Assembly (NCBI GenBank): GCA_964530165.1
Contig: CAZGYE010000073.1
Location: 1 to 20,236, forward strand
Direction of reading: 5' to 3'
DNA from: CAZGYE01 sp964530165
Lineage (GTDB): Bacteria; Planctomycetota; Planctomycetia; Planctomycetales; Planctomycetaceae
Length of the DNA: 20,236 bases
The notes beneath the pieces were generated by a model, which did not search any database, had not been told where the DNA came from, and saw only the letters and a list, made by a program, of their open reading frames with translations. Both the position numbers and the translations under genes were made by a program. This document shows positions 1 to 7,519 of the stretch, in pieces (the stretch's first letter is position 1; every line of letters starts with the position of its first letter).

Positions 1-81
1 GGAAAGCCTGCCCCACGACACCTGTCCAATTGGCTTTGACAGACCACTCGCAGGAGTCGAGAGTTGAGAGCGGAAAGTCGC

Positions 82-108
82 ACGCACGTGACAGACAACG
101 GCGTGCGT
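82..108. terminator. Hairpin downstream of the LysR gene, possible terminator
   Basis: A 7-bp perfect stem (ACGCACG at 82-88, CGTGCGT at 102-108) with a 13-nt loop lies 2 bp beyond the LysR stop codon. No T-tract follows on the minus strand, so intrinsic termination is only a possibility. The remaining bases 1-81 show no gene. Confidence 0.2.
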
Positions 109-110
109 CA

Positions 111-1034
111 TCACTCTTGTTTTCTTCTGCGTTGATCTGCGGTTCCTTTCCGCCCACTGACGAACGCCAGGAATTCGCGGACCGTCGGTTTGGGAATGCG
201 GTTGACCTCGGTAATCAAGTAGAGCTGTCGCTGCGGTCGAAGGCCGGGGACGGCGACCGTGACCAGTCGGCCTTCGGCGATCTCGTGCGAGATGGCTGCG
301 CTGGAAAGAAACGCTGCTCCCACGCCGCGCTCGACGGCGGCCCGGATTGCGTCGTTCGAGTTAATCTCCATCGTGATGTTTAATTCACCCGGCGAAAGCC
401 CCGCGGCTTCCAACGCCTGATCCACACAGCGTCTGCTGCCGGAAGCCGGCTCGCGGACGATCAGCGGTTCGGTGCGGAGACGTCTCAGCGACGCCTTCTT
501 GCTGCGGGCCAGCACGTGCTGTGGCGAGACGACCATCACGAGCTGATCGGCGGCGATCGGCAGCGCTTTGAGGCGAGAGGAACGTGGCAGCTCGCCCACA
601 AAGCCCAGATCGGCCTCGCCCGACTCGACCGCTTCCGCGGCAGCACTGCTGTCGGAAACCGTAATCGATTCATGAACGTCCGGGTGCAATGCGCGGAATT
701 CCGCCAGCAGTTCCGGCAGCAGCAATTCGGCCGGGACCGTGCTGGAGGCAATGTGCATGCTTCCGGCGATTGTGGCCTCGGTCCGCGCGATCTCGCGGCC
801 GGCTTCGTCGAGAAGGTCTAAGATCCTGCGCGCATAGTCGTAGAGCCGGCGTCCCGCGTCGGTCAGCACAACCTTCCGCCCGGACCGCTCGAAGAGCGAG
901 ACCTGCAACAGCCTCTCCAGGGCGGCAATGTGCTGACTGACGGCCGCCTGCGTCAGGCCCAGCGATTCGGCGGCCCGTGTGAAGCTCAGAAACTCGGCAG
1001 CCTTCGCGAAAGTTTGCAGGTGACGGAATTCCAT
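111..1034 (-). CDS. LysR-type transcriptional regulator
   Basis: A 307-residue protein of normal LysR length. The N-terminal winged helix-turn-helix occupies about residues 1-60 (MEFRHLQTFAKAAEFLSF, then TQAAVSQHIAALE as recognition region and LFERSGRKVVLTDAG as wing). A substrate-binding domain follows (about 90-295), with typical features such as SGEADLGFVGE and AVERGVGAAFLS. An upstream in-frame extension to 1235 is possible, but its residues are unlike the family, so the start is placed at MEFRHL; ATG at 1043 is a close alternative. The gene diverges from the HzsA-like gene at 1234 across a short spacer, the classic arrangement in which a LysR protein controls its neighbour and itself. 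The effector cannot be read from sequence. Family assignment is firm; the regulatory target is inferred. Confidence 0.93.
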   Translation of the reverse strand: MEFRHLQTFAKAAEFLSFTRAAESLGLTQAAVSQHIAALERLLQVSLFERSGRKVVLTDAGRRLYDYARRILDLLDEAGREIARTEATIAGSMHIASSTVPAELLLPELLAEFRALHPDVHESITVSDSSAAAEAVESGEADLGFVGELPRSSRLKALPIAADQLVMVVSPQHVLARSKKASLRRLRTEPLIVREPASGSRRCVDQALEAAGLSPGELNITMEINSNDAIRAAVERGVGAAFLSSAAISHEIAEGRLVTVAVPGLRPQRQLYLITEVNRIPKPTVREFLAFVSGRKGTADQRRRKQE

Positions 1035-1088
1035 ACCGGCCATGTTACCGCAATCGGCCACGCCGGTGATACTCACGACGACCGCTGG

Positions 1089-1120
1089 GCACGCTGAATG
1101 CGCTTCGACTTCCAGCGTGC
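1089..1120. promoter_or_regulatory. Inverted repeat in the divergent spacer, candidate LysR operator
   Basis: GCACGCTG (1089-1096) and CAGCGTGC (1113-1120) form a perfect 8-bp inverted repeat with a 16-nt spacer. It lies in the LysR/HzsA-like intergenic region and ends directly at the candidate -35 box. Position and symmetry fit a regulator-binding site. The spacing is longer than the usual LysR T-N11-A core, so the assignment is tentative. Confidence 0.35.
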
Positions 1121-1149
1121 TTGTTGCGGCGCGGCCGCGTCGATATAAT
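1121..1149 (+). promoter_or_regulatory. Candidate sigma70-type promoter of the first HzsA-like gene
   Basis: TTGTTG (1121-1126) and a perfect TATAAT (1144-1149) are separated by exactly 17 bp. Transcription would start near 1156, giving a leader of about 78 nt before the ATG at 1234. The -35 box matches only three consensus bases, consistent with an activator-dependent promoter. A direct repeat GCATAC (1159-1164 and 1172-1177) lies just downstream. Confidence 0.5.
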
Positions 1150-1233
1150 CGTGATATAGCATACGCGAACTGCATACTTTCCCAACCTCGACGGCTCACC
1201 CACCCCAATCTCCTGACAGGGAAGGCAGGTCTC

Positions 1234-3504
1234 ATGCATCACGGTCGAGCAAGCGGTTTGATGGTGACAGGGAGCACGATGTTCGCCCTCTTGCTCCTTG
1301 GGCTGGGGGGGACCTTCCTTTTTCCGGCGCTCGAGGCGGCAGAGCGTGAAGTGTTCGACCCCGCCAAGACGAAGGTCGTGTTCACAGGCCGGAAGTACGA
1401 GGCAAATCACCTTTTTGAAATCCGTTTCTATCCGGGCGGAAACCTTTTCCTTTTAGACTCGCTGAAGCCCGGCGCGCTGGCGCGCAATCTGACCAATCTG
1501 AAAGCCGGCGATGTGCAAGACCCCGAGGTTTCTTACGACGCCGACAGGGTCCTCTTCTCGATGCGCCGCGACGCACACGACACCTGGCATCTGTGGGAGA
1601 TGGACGTCGACGGCTCGGCGTTGAAGCAGTTGACTTTCGGGCCGCAGGACGACGTGAACGCTGCCTACCTGCCGGACGGGCGGATCGTGTTCTGCTCGAC
1701 CAGGCCGGGCTTCATGGACGAGTATCATCGCGAACCGGCCGCCCTGCTGCACGTGATGAACGCCGACGGCACCGGAGTGGAGCAAATCTCGTTTAACCTC
1801 AGCCACGACGTCACACCCACCATGCTCAGCGACGGGCGCATCCTGTATCCCCGCTGGGAGCATCACGGTCCGTTCAACAGATTCCCGCTGTTTGCGGTGA
1901 ACCCCGACGGCACCGGTCTGTTTCAATACTACGGCGCTCGCGAGCGGCCCAGCTTCTTCGAGCCGCAGGAAATGGCCGACGGGCGGGTCGTCGTCGTCCT
2001 CAGCCCCGCGGCAAACCGGTTTCTGTCCGGGCCGTTGGGGATCATCGACGGTTTTGGCGTTTCGGCCTCGCACGTGGTCATTACGCCCGGCGTGAAAATG
2101 GAACGCATCTATCCAGAAACATCGCCCAAAGGAAACAAGTACCGTTCTCCTTATCCGCTGCCCGACGGGCGTTTGCTCGTCTCTTACGCTGAGAAGGGGA
2201 CATGGGATTTCGGCCTCTACACGTTGGGTCTGGACGGCCAGAATCGCCGGTTGATCTACAACAACCCCGATTTGATGGAGTTCAACCCCAAGCCGGTCCT
2301 CCCGCGCGAAAGGCAGCGCGTCATCCCCGCGATAACCGACCCAAGCAAAACCACGGGCACATTCTTCGGGACGAACGCCTATCTGAATAGCCTGGCCCAG
2401 GTGCCGCCCGGAGAGATCAAATCGCTTCGCGTGGTGGAAGGTCTTCCGCGTCCGGCCGGCGGCGACACCAAGGTCAGCATCAACCGCATACACGAAGTGA
2501 AGCGCATTTTGGGTGAAGTGCCCATCTATCCCGACGGGTCCTTCTTTTTTGAGGCGCCGGCCAACACGCCGCTTCACTTCCAGACCATCGGGCAGGACGG
2601 CATCATGTTGACCAACCAGCGGACCTGGCTGTGGGTCAAACCGGGAGAGAATCGCGGCTGCATCGGTTGCCACGCGGTGCGCGAGAGCAGCCCGGTGACA
2701 AAAACGATTCCCATGGCCATGCGGCATCCGCCGACCAAAGTCGGGCTGGACTGGGACAAAATACTTCCCCCCATCACCTTCGTCAAAGATGTGCAGCCGA
2801 TTCTCAGCCGTAAGTGTGTCAAGTGCCACAGCTACTCCGATACCGACCGCGATAAACTTCCCGCGGGCGGCTTGGACCTGGCTCCCGACGACTCCTACGC
2901 CTACAGCGTCGCCTACGCCAACGTGCGCTACTCCGTGGTCGCCGACAGCAGCCCGCGCACGAGCTATCTGGTCTGGAAGATTCTGGGCAAACAACTGGCG
3001 CCGTACGCACGGGCGCGGGCCCGCAGGCCGCGAAACACCGAGCTGAAGGGAAACGTCATGCCGCCGCCCAAATCGGGCCTCACACTCACCGCGGCGGAGA
3101 AGCAGACGATCGTCAAGTGGATCGAGCTGGGCGCCGTCTACCGCGATTACGAGACGCAAGGCTATCTGGCCGGTTCATCGTCGAAAGCCAGTCCGGCGGC
3201 CATGGTGCTCGCCCGACGTTGCGGCAACGCCGGTTGTCACGACGGGCGGAAGGCCTCTTCGCTGGACGTCAACCTCAACAGCTACGGTTCGCCGATCATG
3301 CGCGAGACCGTCAACTACAGTCGTCCGGAAAACAGCCTGCTGCTGCGTGCCGCCCTCACCCAGCGTGCCGGCGGCCTGCCTCACGCCGGCGGCGACGTCT
3401 TCAAAGATACCGGCGACCCCGACTACCAAACTCTGCTGGCCTACGTCCGCGAGGCGGCCAAGAACAAACGGAAAATCAGAATCGGGGACAATGGAGGCTA
3501 CTGA
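1234..3504 (+). CDS. Secreted multiheme protein related to hydrazine synthase alpha subunit (HzsA-like)
   Basis: A 756-residue protein. ATG 1234 was chosen over an upstream in-frame extension because a signal peptide follows it (hydrophobic core MFALLLLGLGGTFLFPA, cleavage near LEAA) and a GGCAGG-like ribosome site precedes it. The N-terminal half is a TolB/PD40-like beta-propeller with repeated units such as NADGTGVEQISF and SDGRILYPRWE. The next region resembles the HzsA middle domain and ends in heme motif CIGCH (476-480). A planctomycete-type cytochrome segment (VQPILSRKCVKCH, heme motif 528-532, then GGLDL) follows, then a CX4CH motif (CGNAGCH, 663-669). It probably acts outside the cytoplasmic membrane in electron transfer or redox chemistry; the substrate is unknown. 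The Tyr proximal ligand expected four residues after the first CxxCH of true HzsA is Glu484 here. Without hzsB/hzsC, hydrazine synthesis is not implied. Its C-terminus converges on a paralogue. Confidence 0.85.
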   Translation: MHHGRASGLMVTGSTMFALLLLGLGGTFLFPALEAAEREVFDPAKTKVVFTGRKYEANHLFEIRFYPGGNLFLLDSLKPGALARNLTNLKAGDVQDPEVSYDADRVLFSMRRDAHDTWHLWEMDVDGSALKQLTFGPQDDVNAAYLPDGRIVFCSTRPGFMDEYHREPAALLHVMNADGTGVEQISFNLSHDVTPTMLSDGRILYPRWEHHGPFNRFPLFAVNPDGTGLFQYYGARERPSFFEPQEMADGRVVVVLSPAANRFLSGPLGIIDGFGVSASHVVITPGVKMERIYPETSPKGNKYRSPYPLPDGRLLVSYAEKGTWDFGLYTLGLDGQNRRLIYNNPDLMEFNPKPVLPRERQRVIPAITDPSKTTGTFFGTNAYLNSLAQVPPGEIKSLRVVEGLPRPAGGDTKVSINRIHEVKRILGEVPIYPDGSFFFEAPANTPLHFQTIGQDGIMLTNQRTWLWVKPGENRGCIGCHAVRESSPVTKTIPMAMRHPPTKVGLDWDKILPPITFVKDVQPILSRKCVKCHSYSDTDRDKLPAGGLDLAPDDSYAYSVAYANVRYSVVADSSPRTSYLVWKILGKQLAPYARARARRPRNTELKGNVMPPPKSGLTLTAAEKQTIVKWIELGAVYRDYETQGYLAGSSSKASPAAMVLARRCGNAGCHDGRKASSLDVNLNSYGSPIMRETVNYSRPENSLLLRAALTQRAGGLPHAGGDVFKDTGDPDYQTLLAYVREAAKNKRKIRIGDNGGY

Positions 3505-3509
3505 TCTGC

Positions 3510-6500
3510 TCAGGGCTTGGGCTTTGCTGCGTCGGCCTGAAAGGCGGCCGCGACGGCTTTGCGGGGAAGGTCGCGGTTGTAGATTCGCAGGCCCGCGATC
3601 CGTCCGGTCACCTGGTAGGGCGATCCCGGACCGCCGCTGTACTGGCCGACGTGCAGCGGGCCTTTCCAGGGCGTGCGAATCGCGGCGCCCGCCTTCTCTG
3701 CAACGAGTCGCCCATCCTGGTAGAGTCGCGCCACACTGCCGTCGAAGGTCCCCACGAAGTGGGCCCAACGGCCCGGCACCGGCTTGCCGCCGTCGCAGTC
3801 GATCCCCCCGACGTGCCAGCGCCAACCGGCCCCGATCCTCTGCAGGAACCATCCGGCCTCGCGCCAACGGCCGCAACTGACGACGACCGGCATCTGGCCT
3901 TTCTGCGTCATGTTCACCCAGCACTCGAGGGAGAGGCGACGGGTGAGATCGAACTCCGGCCGATGCGCGAACGTCACGTACCCTCCTTCGCGGAGGTCCA
4001 AGACGGAGTCCGCGATTTTCGCCTTCCCGCGTGCGGCGCCTTTGGCCGTGCCGCCGTTATAGAGCACCGCGTCCACATTCTGGTCGAAAGAGGCGACAAA
4101 GACGGGCTCTTTGATCTCAGGCAGCGCGGCGGCCGTCACCGTACCGGACGCCTCGCTCTGGATTCCGCGTCGGTTCACGGCCCGCACCGCGTAAGCGTGC
4201 TGGACGCCCTCGGCCGGCCCCGTGTCGCAGTACCGAAGCTCTGGGGTGGGTTCTGCCGTCAGTCGCTCGAACTTGCTGGAGCCGGCGGCGGCGCGGTAGA
4301 CGTGATACCGGGTGCGAAGGCCGCCGACTTCCTGCCAGCGGAGCTCGACCCGACCCGGTGAGGGCACAGCTTCGAGGCCCGTTGGCGTCGGCGGCGGCTG
4401 TGGAGCGGGAACGGCCAGGGCCGCGCGAATCGGGGCGCTGCGGTTCGAGCCTGAGAGGAGAACGACGGCGTAGTGCTGCAGGCCTTGCGGTGCTTCCACG
4501 TCGGCGTGACGAAACAGTCCCGTGCCCCCGATGAACGTGTCCCCAGAGGGCTTGAAGCCCGCCTGAGTGCTGCGGTGCACTTCGGCCGAGAGCCCGATGG
4601 TTCGGGCGGAACGCTCCCAGGAGAGATGTACAACACATTCGGCGTCCACGCGCGCTTGTAGGGACGGCAATGGATCGGGCAAAGCCGTCGGGATCAACTG
4701 CCTGCACATTCCCGGCTGGATCTCGGCGCCCGGCATGTCCACACGGGGCGCCGCCAGGGCCTGCCGGCACCCGTCGCGAATAATGGCCAGCATCGCTTGG
4801 TAATGCTTGTTCGCCGTTGAAGCGAAGGTCACGACCGGCTCGCCCTCGGTGTTTGGTTCGGGGGCCGTCTGCGGCTTGAAAGCGTCCAGCGGCAGATCGG
4901 CATGGACGTAGCGTCCTGTCCGCAGGATGTACACGCGCCCGTGCTTGGGGTCCACTTTTCGATCGCGGCAGGCACCCAAACCGTAGCCTTCTTCACCCTT
5001 CGCCAGCGGGGCGCGAAGAATGCGGCTGAATTCGGGACGCTCGAGATTAAACCAGTCGTCCTCGAAAAGCACCTGATTGCCGTTCTGGTGGCATCGCATG
5101 CATCCGCTGGAACGCATCTCCACGGTCAGCGCCTGCTTGATGCCCGCCCACGACTTGACCTGGCAACCATGTTCGGTGTAGTCCCACGTCCCGTGATACA
5201 GGCCGTTGGTGTCGATCCAGGCCAGAATGAGGTCTCGCTCGGTGCGCGTCAGATTCGGAATGTATCCCTCGTGACCGCTGACGAGGAGTTTCGCCAGCGG
5301 CGCCGCCCCGGAACCGTGTGACCGCGGCGGGAATATCTGAGCGGAATACCTGGCGGTCCCGTTCATGCAGTCGATGCCCGCAATCAAAAAGGCCCTCACC
5401 TGCGTCTCGCGCCGACTAATGAGGTTCTCGTAACTGATGCTGAAATACTCGGTCCAGCCGCCGGTGAGGTCTAAGCCCGCGTCGATGCTCTTCTCGGCGC
5501 CGTGACAACTGATGCAATGCTCATCGAAAATCGGCTGGACCATGCTGGGGTAGTCGATGAACCCGCTGCCCCACGACTCCGGCTGCAGGCGATCGGGTTT
5601 TCGCTCCGACGCCTGACGCTTCTCTCTGTTGGAAGGGGCCGCAAACTTGTGCTCGTGGCAGCCGATACAGGAGCGAGTCACACCGGGGGCCGCTTGGACG
5701 AAAGTCCGCATGCTCTGAATCATCCGCCCCTCGGCATCAAGGGCCTGCAGATAAATGGCCCGGCCCGATGGGACCTCGAAATAGGCCGATCCGTCCGGCT
5801 CGACCGGTACGGTCCCCAGAAAGTTCTTTGCGCTCCAGGCCAGCACGCCACTCATCAGAAACGTTTGGTTCAGGGCGCCGCCCGGAGTGGGACTGACTCG
5901 CGACGTTTCTTCGATCACACGGAGTTTCTTAACCTCGCCACGCTTGACGCCCGTGAGACCCTGATAAATATCCTGCACAAAGAACCGGCCGGTCACTTCG
6001 TTCGGTTGAATGCGGGCCACGGGCACAGGCGGTCGCGGCCGCGGCTTCACAAGCATTGGCGAGTGGCAGCAGATGTTCGGATCTGCGTAGAGGATTTCGC
6101 GTCGCCCGCTGCGGTCAATGAGTTCGAGAACGTTGTACTTGTGTCCTTTGGGCCGGCCGCTGAAGAGGATGACGTTTTTGGACAACGGCCAGGGTTCGCA
6201 CGAGTTGCCGTGGTCATACGTCGGTTGGTCCGGATACTCGAAGTTCGCAATCGCCGCAGGATTGTTCTTGCCCAGACGGGTGTCGATGATGCCGATCGTC
6301 CCGCGCGGCGGTGCGTTGTGCGGGGTCAACGTCGCAGCCACCAGGTGCGGAGCGCCGGGCACGGGCCGAGCGTCCAGCAGGGCTTCGGGGTGGACCATAT
6401 TGTTGGCGAAAAACGCCGTTTCGTTCGTGCCGTCCGCGAAGATGGTCCAGAGGCTTTGTTGCGTCAGCGCGGTCTTGTCCACGTATTCCCAGCGCCCGTG

Positions 6501-7196
6501 GAGAATCCGGCCGTCCGGCAGGACGCACGGGTCGAATTCGTTGACGTTGTTGACCGAGATCGTATGAATGTTTGTGCCGTCGGCGTTCATCATGTGCAGG
6601 ATGTCGACACCTTCGTTAGCACAGGGCACAAGGCCGCGCTGCCGAGTTGAGGTGAAGACGATGCGGCCGTCGGTCAGGTAAGCCGGTCCGACGTCGTGCA
6701 TTCCGCCGTGAGATCCATTGTAGTCGGCGCAACAGGGGCTGGGATCTGTCAGTCGCCTAAGCCCCTTGCCGTCGATGCCGATCTCGTAAATACTGGTCGA
6801 TCCCAGTTGTTCCTTCTTGAAGCAAAACAGCACACGTTTGGCGTCCCACGAGAGGTCCGGGTCGCTGTACATCCCCTCGCCGAGCGTCTCCGGGGTGGTC
6901 GGATCGATGACGGCGCGGATGCGGTGCTGCGCGGGCGGCGCGGATGGGTTCTCGATGACGTAGATGCCCCCGCCGGGCCCCCACTTGTAGAACGTGTCGT
7001 AGATGTGGATGCCAAGGTAGCTGTGTCGTTTGACGAACAGCAGCGGTGCATCCAGCATTTCCCGCAGCGGCCGGACCTGCTTCGGTCCGTCGGCGGCCTG
7101 CGCATCCGCCGCAATCAGCGAGAGACTGATGCCCAGACCCGCCGAGAACCGTGTCAGCCAACCGACCGTGAAACTTGACAATCCGTGGCATCTCAT
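3510..7196 (-). CDS. Secreted HzsA-like multiheme protein with fibronectin-III and LamG domains
   Basis: A 1228-residue protein. The start at 7196 has GAGG about 8 nt upstream and opens a signal peptide (core about residues 17-30, cleavage near AQA-A at 34). A PD40-like propeller follows (SDPDLSWDAKRVLF, MNADGTNIHTISVN, LPDGRILHGRWE). The HzsA-like middle region ends with CIGCH (510-514), where the family's Tyr ligand position is Phe518. A cytochrome segment follows (VQPIFDEHCISCH, 561-565, then AGLDL), then a third heme motif CMRCH (699-703). Residues about 835-1025 look like two fibronectin-III domains joined by a proline-rich linker. Residues about 1030-1228 look like a LamG/concanavalin-type domain (LSLECWVN, RWAHFVGTFDG, RIAGLRIYNR). 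It shares much of its propeller/heme core with the neighbouring protein, so the two are diverged paralogues. The C-terminal modules suggest binding to a glycan or surface; this is inferred. Confidence 0.85.
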   Translation of the reverse strand: MRCHGLSSFTVGWLTRFSAGLGISLSLIAADAQAADGPKQVRPLREMLDAPLLFVKRHSYLGIHIYDTFYKWGPGGGIYVIENPSAPPAQHRIRAVIDPTTPETLGEGMYSDPDLSWDAKRVLFCFKKEQLGSTSIYEIGIDGKGLRRLTDPSPCCADYNGSHGGMHDVGPAYLTDGRIVFTSTRQRGLVPCANEGVDILHMMNADGTNIHTISVNNVNEFDPCVLPDGRILHGRWEYVDKTALTQQSLWTIFADGTNETAFFANNMVHPEALLDARPVPGAPHLVAATLTPHNAPPRGTIGIIDTRLGKNNPAAIANFEYPDQPTYDHGNSCEPWPLSKNVILFSGRPKGHKYNVLELIDRSGRREILYADPNICCHSPMLVKPRPRPPVPVARIQPNEVTGRFFVQDIYQGLTGVKRGEVKKLRVIEETSRVSPTPGGALNQTFLMSGVLAWSAKNFLGTVPVEPDGSAYFEVPSGRAIYLQALDAEGRMIQSMRTFVQAAPGVTRSCIGCHEHKFAAPSNREKRQASERKPDRLQPESWGSGFIDYPSMVQPIFDEHCISCHGAEKSIDAGLDLTGGWTEYFSISYENLISRRETQVRAFLIAGIDCMNGTARYSAQIFPPRSHGSGAAPLAKLLVSGHEGYIPNLTRTERDLILAWIDTNGLYHGTWDYTEHGCQVKSWAGIKQALTVEMRSSGCMRCHQNGNQVLFEDDWFNLERPEFSRILRAPLAKGEEGYGLGACRDRKVDPKHGRVYILRTGRYVHADLPLDAFKPQTAPEPNTEGEPVVTFASTANKHYQAMLAIIRDGCRQALAAPRVDMPGAEIQPGMCRQLIPTALPDPLPSLQARVDAECVVHLSWERSARTIGLSAEVHRSTQAGFKPSGDTFIGGTGLFRHADVEAPQGLQHYAVVLLSGSNRSAPIRAALAVPAPQPPPTPTGLEAVPSPGRVELRWQEVGGLRTRYHVYRAAAGSSKFERLTAEPTPELRYCDTGPAEGVQHAYAVRAVNRRGIQSEASGTVTAAALPEIKEPVFVASFDQNVDAVLYNGGTAKGAARGKAKIADSVLDLREGGYVTFAHRPEFDLTRRLSLECWVNMTQKGQMPVVVSCGRWREAGWFLQRIGAGWRWHVGGIDCDGGKPVPGRWAHFVGTFDGSVARLYQDGRLVAEKAGAAIRTPWKGPLHVGQYSGGPGSPYQVTGRIAGLRIYNRDLPRKAVAAAFQADAAKPKP

Positions 7197-7519
7197 AATA
7201 TGTCCTCGACTTTTGAGACAACACAAGGTTTGTGCAGTTTAGCTACCATCGGTGGGAATTGCGAGCGACGAGGTCGATCAACGACGAGGACGCCACCGGC
7301 TTGACGTTGCGAAAACGCTGTCTTACTCTGAGGCTGGACTATTCATAGAAACCCAAACCGACGACTTGTCGTCGCTGGGCGTGCCATGCAACCAGTGGAT
7401 TGCGACAACAAGTTGTCGGTTTGGATACCACAAGGACAATCCATGAATAATCCGGATGAGCGGACTTGTCGCGATTCACGAAGATGTCATAGGCCCTCGA
7501 AGAGTAACAGGAACAGGCA
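7197..7519. other. Divergent intergenic region, 323 bp
   Basis: The spacer lies between the divergent HzsA-like and Gfo/Idh/MocA genes and must contain both promoters. No convincing -35/-10 pair was found. The 8-mer CGACGAGG occurs twice (7266-7273, 7282-7289), 16 bp apart. Bases 7334-7455 form a nested inverted-repeat element annotated separately. Short open frames here have no recognisable protein character. Confidence 0.6.
7334..7455. repeat. 122-bp nested inverted-repeat element (MITE- or REPIN-like)
   Basis: The outer arms CTGGACTATTCATAG (7334-7348) and CCATGAATAATCCGG (7441-7455) match as inverted repeats at 12 of 15 positions. The inner arms 7353-7374 and 7403-7424 match at 20 of 22, around a 28-nt spacer. 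Each inner arm contains its own palindrome: CGACGACTTGTCGTCG (7359-7374) and CGACAACAAGTTGTCG (7403-7418). A TGAG tetranucleotide occurs just outside both ends (7329-7332, 7457-7460) and could be a target-site duplication. It encodes nothing recognisable. Alternatives are a paired operator or a structured leader. Confidence 0.55.

Noticed and set aside
1453..3159. A 568-residue open frame on the minus strand inside the first HzsA-like gene
   Set aside because: It is antisense to a gene with a signal peptide, propeller repeats and heme motifs. Its translation is rich in His, Val, Gly and Arg with no domain, typical of GC-rich antisense frames.
5502..6650. A 382-residue plus-strand open frame inside the second HzsA-like gene
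   Set aside because: It is antisense to the heme and propeller coding region; composition and lack of a ribosome site mark it as a shadow.
1234..7196. Evidence for anammox hydrazine synthase
   Set aside because: Only alpha-subunit-like proteins are present, no beta/gamma partners are seen, the active-site Tyr position is changed, and such HzsA-related proteins appear in non-anammox planctomycetes.
7252..7446. A 64-residue plus-strand frame in the divergent spacer
   Set aside because: It overlaps the nested inverted-repeat element, has no ribosome site and no protein-like features.
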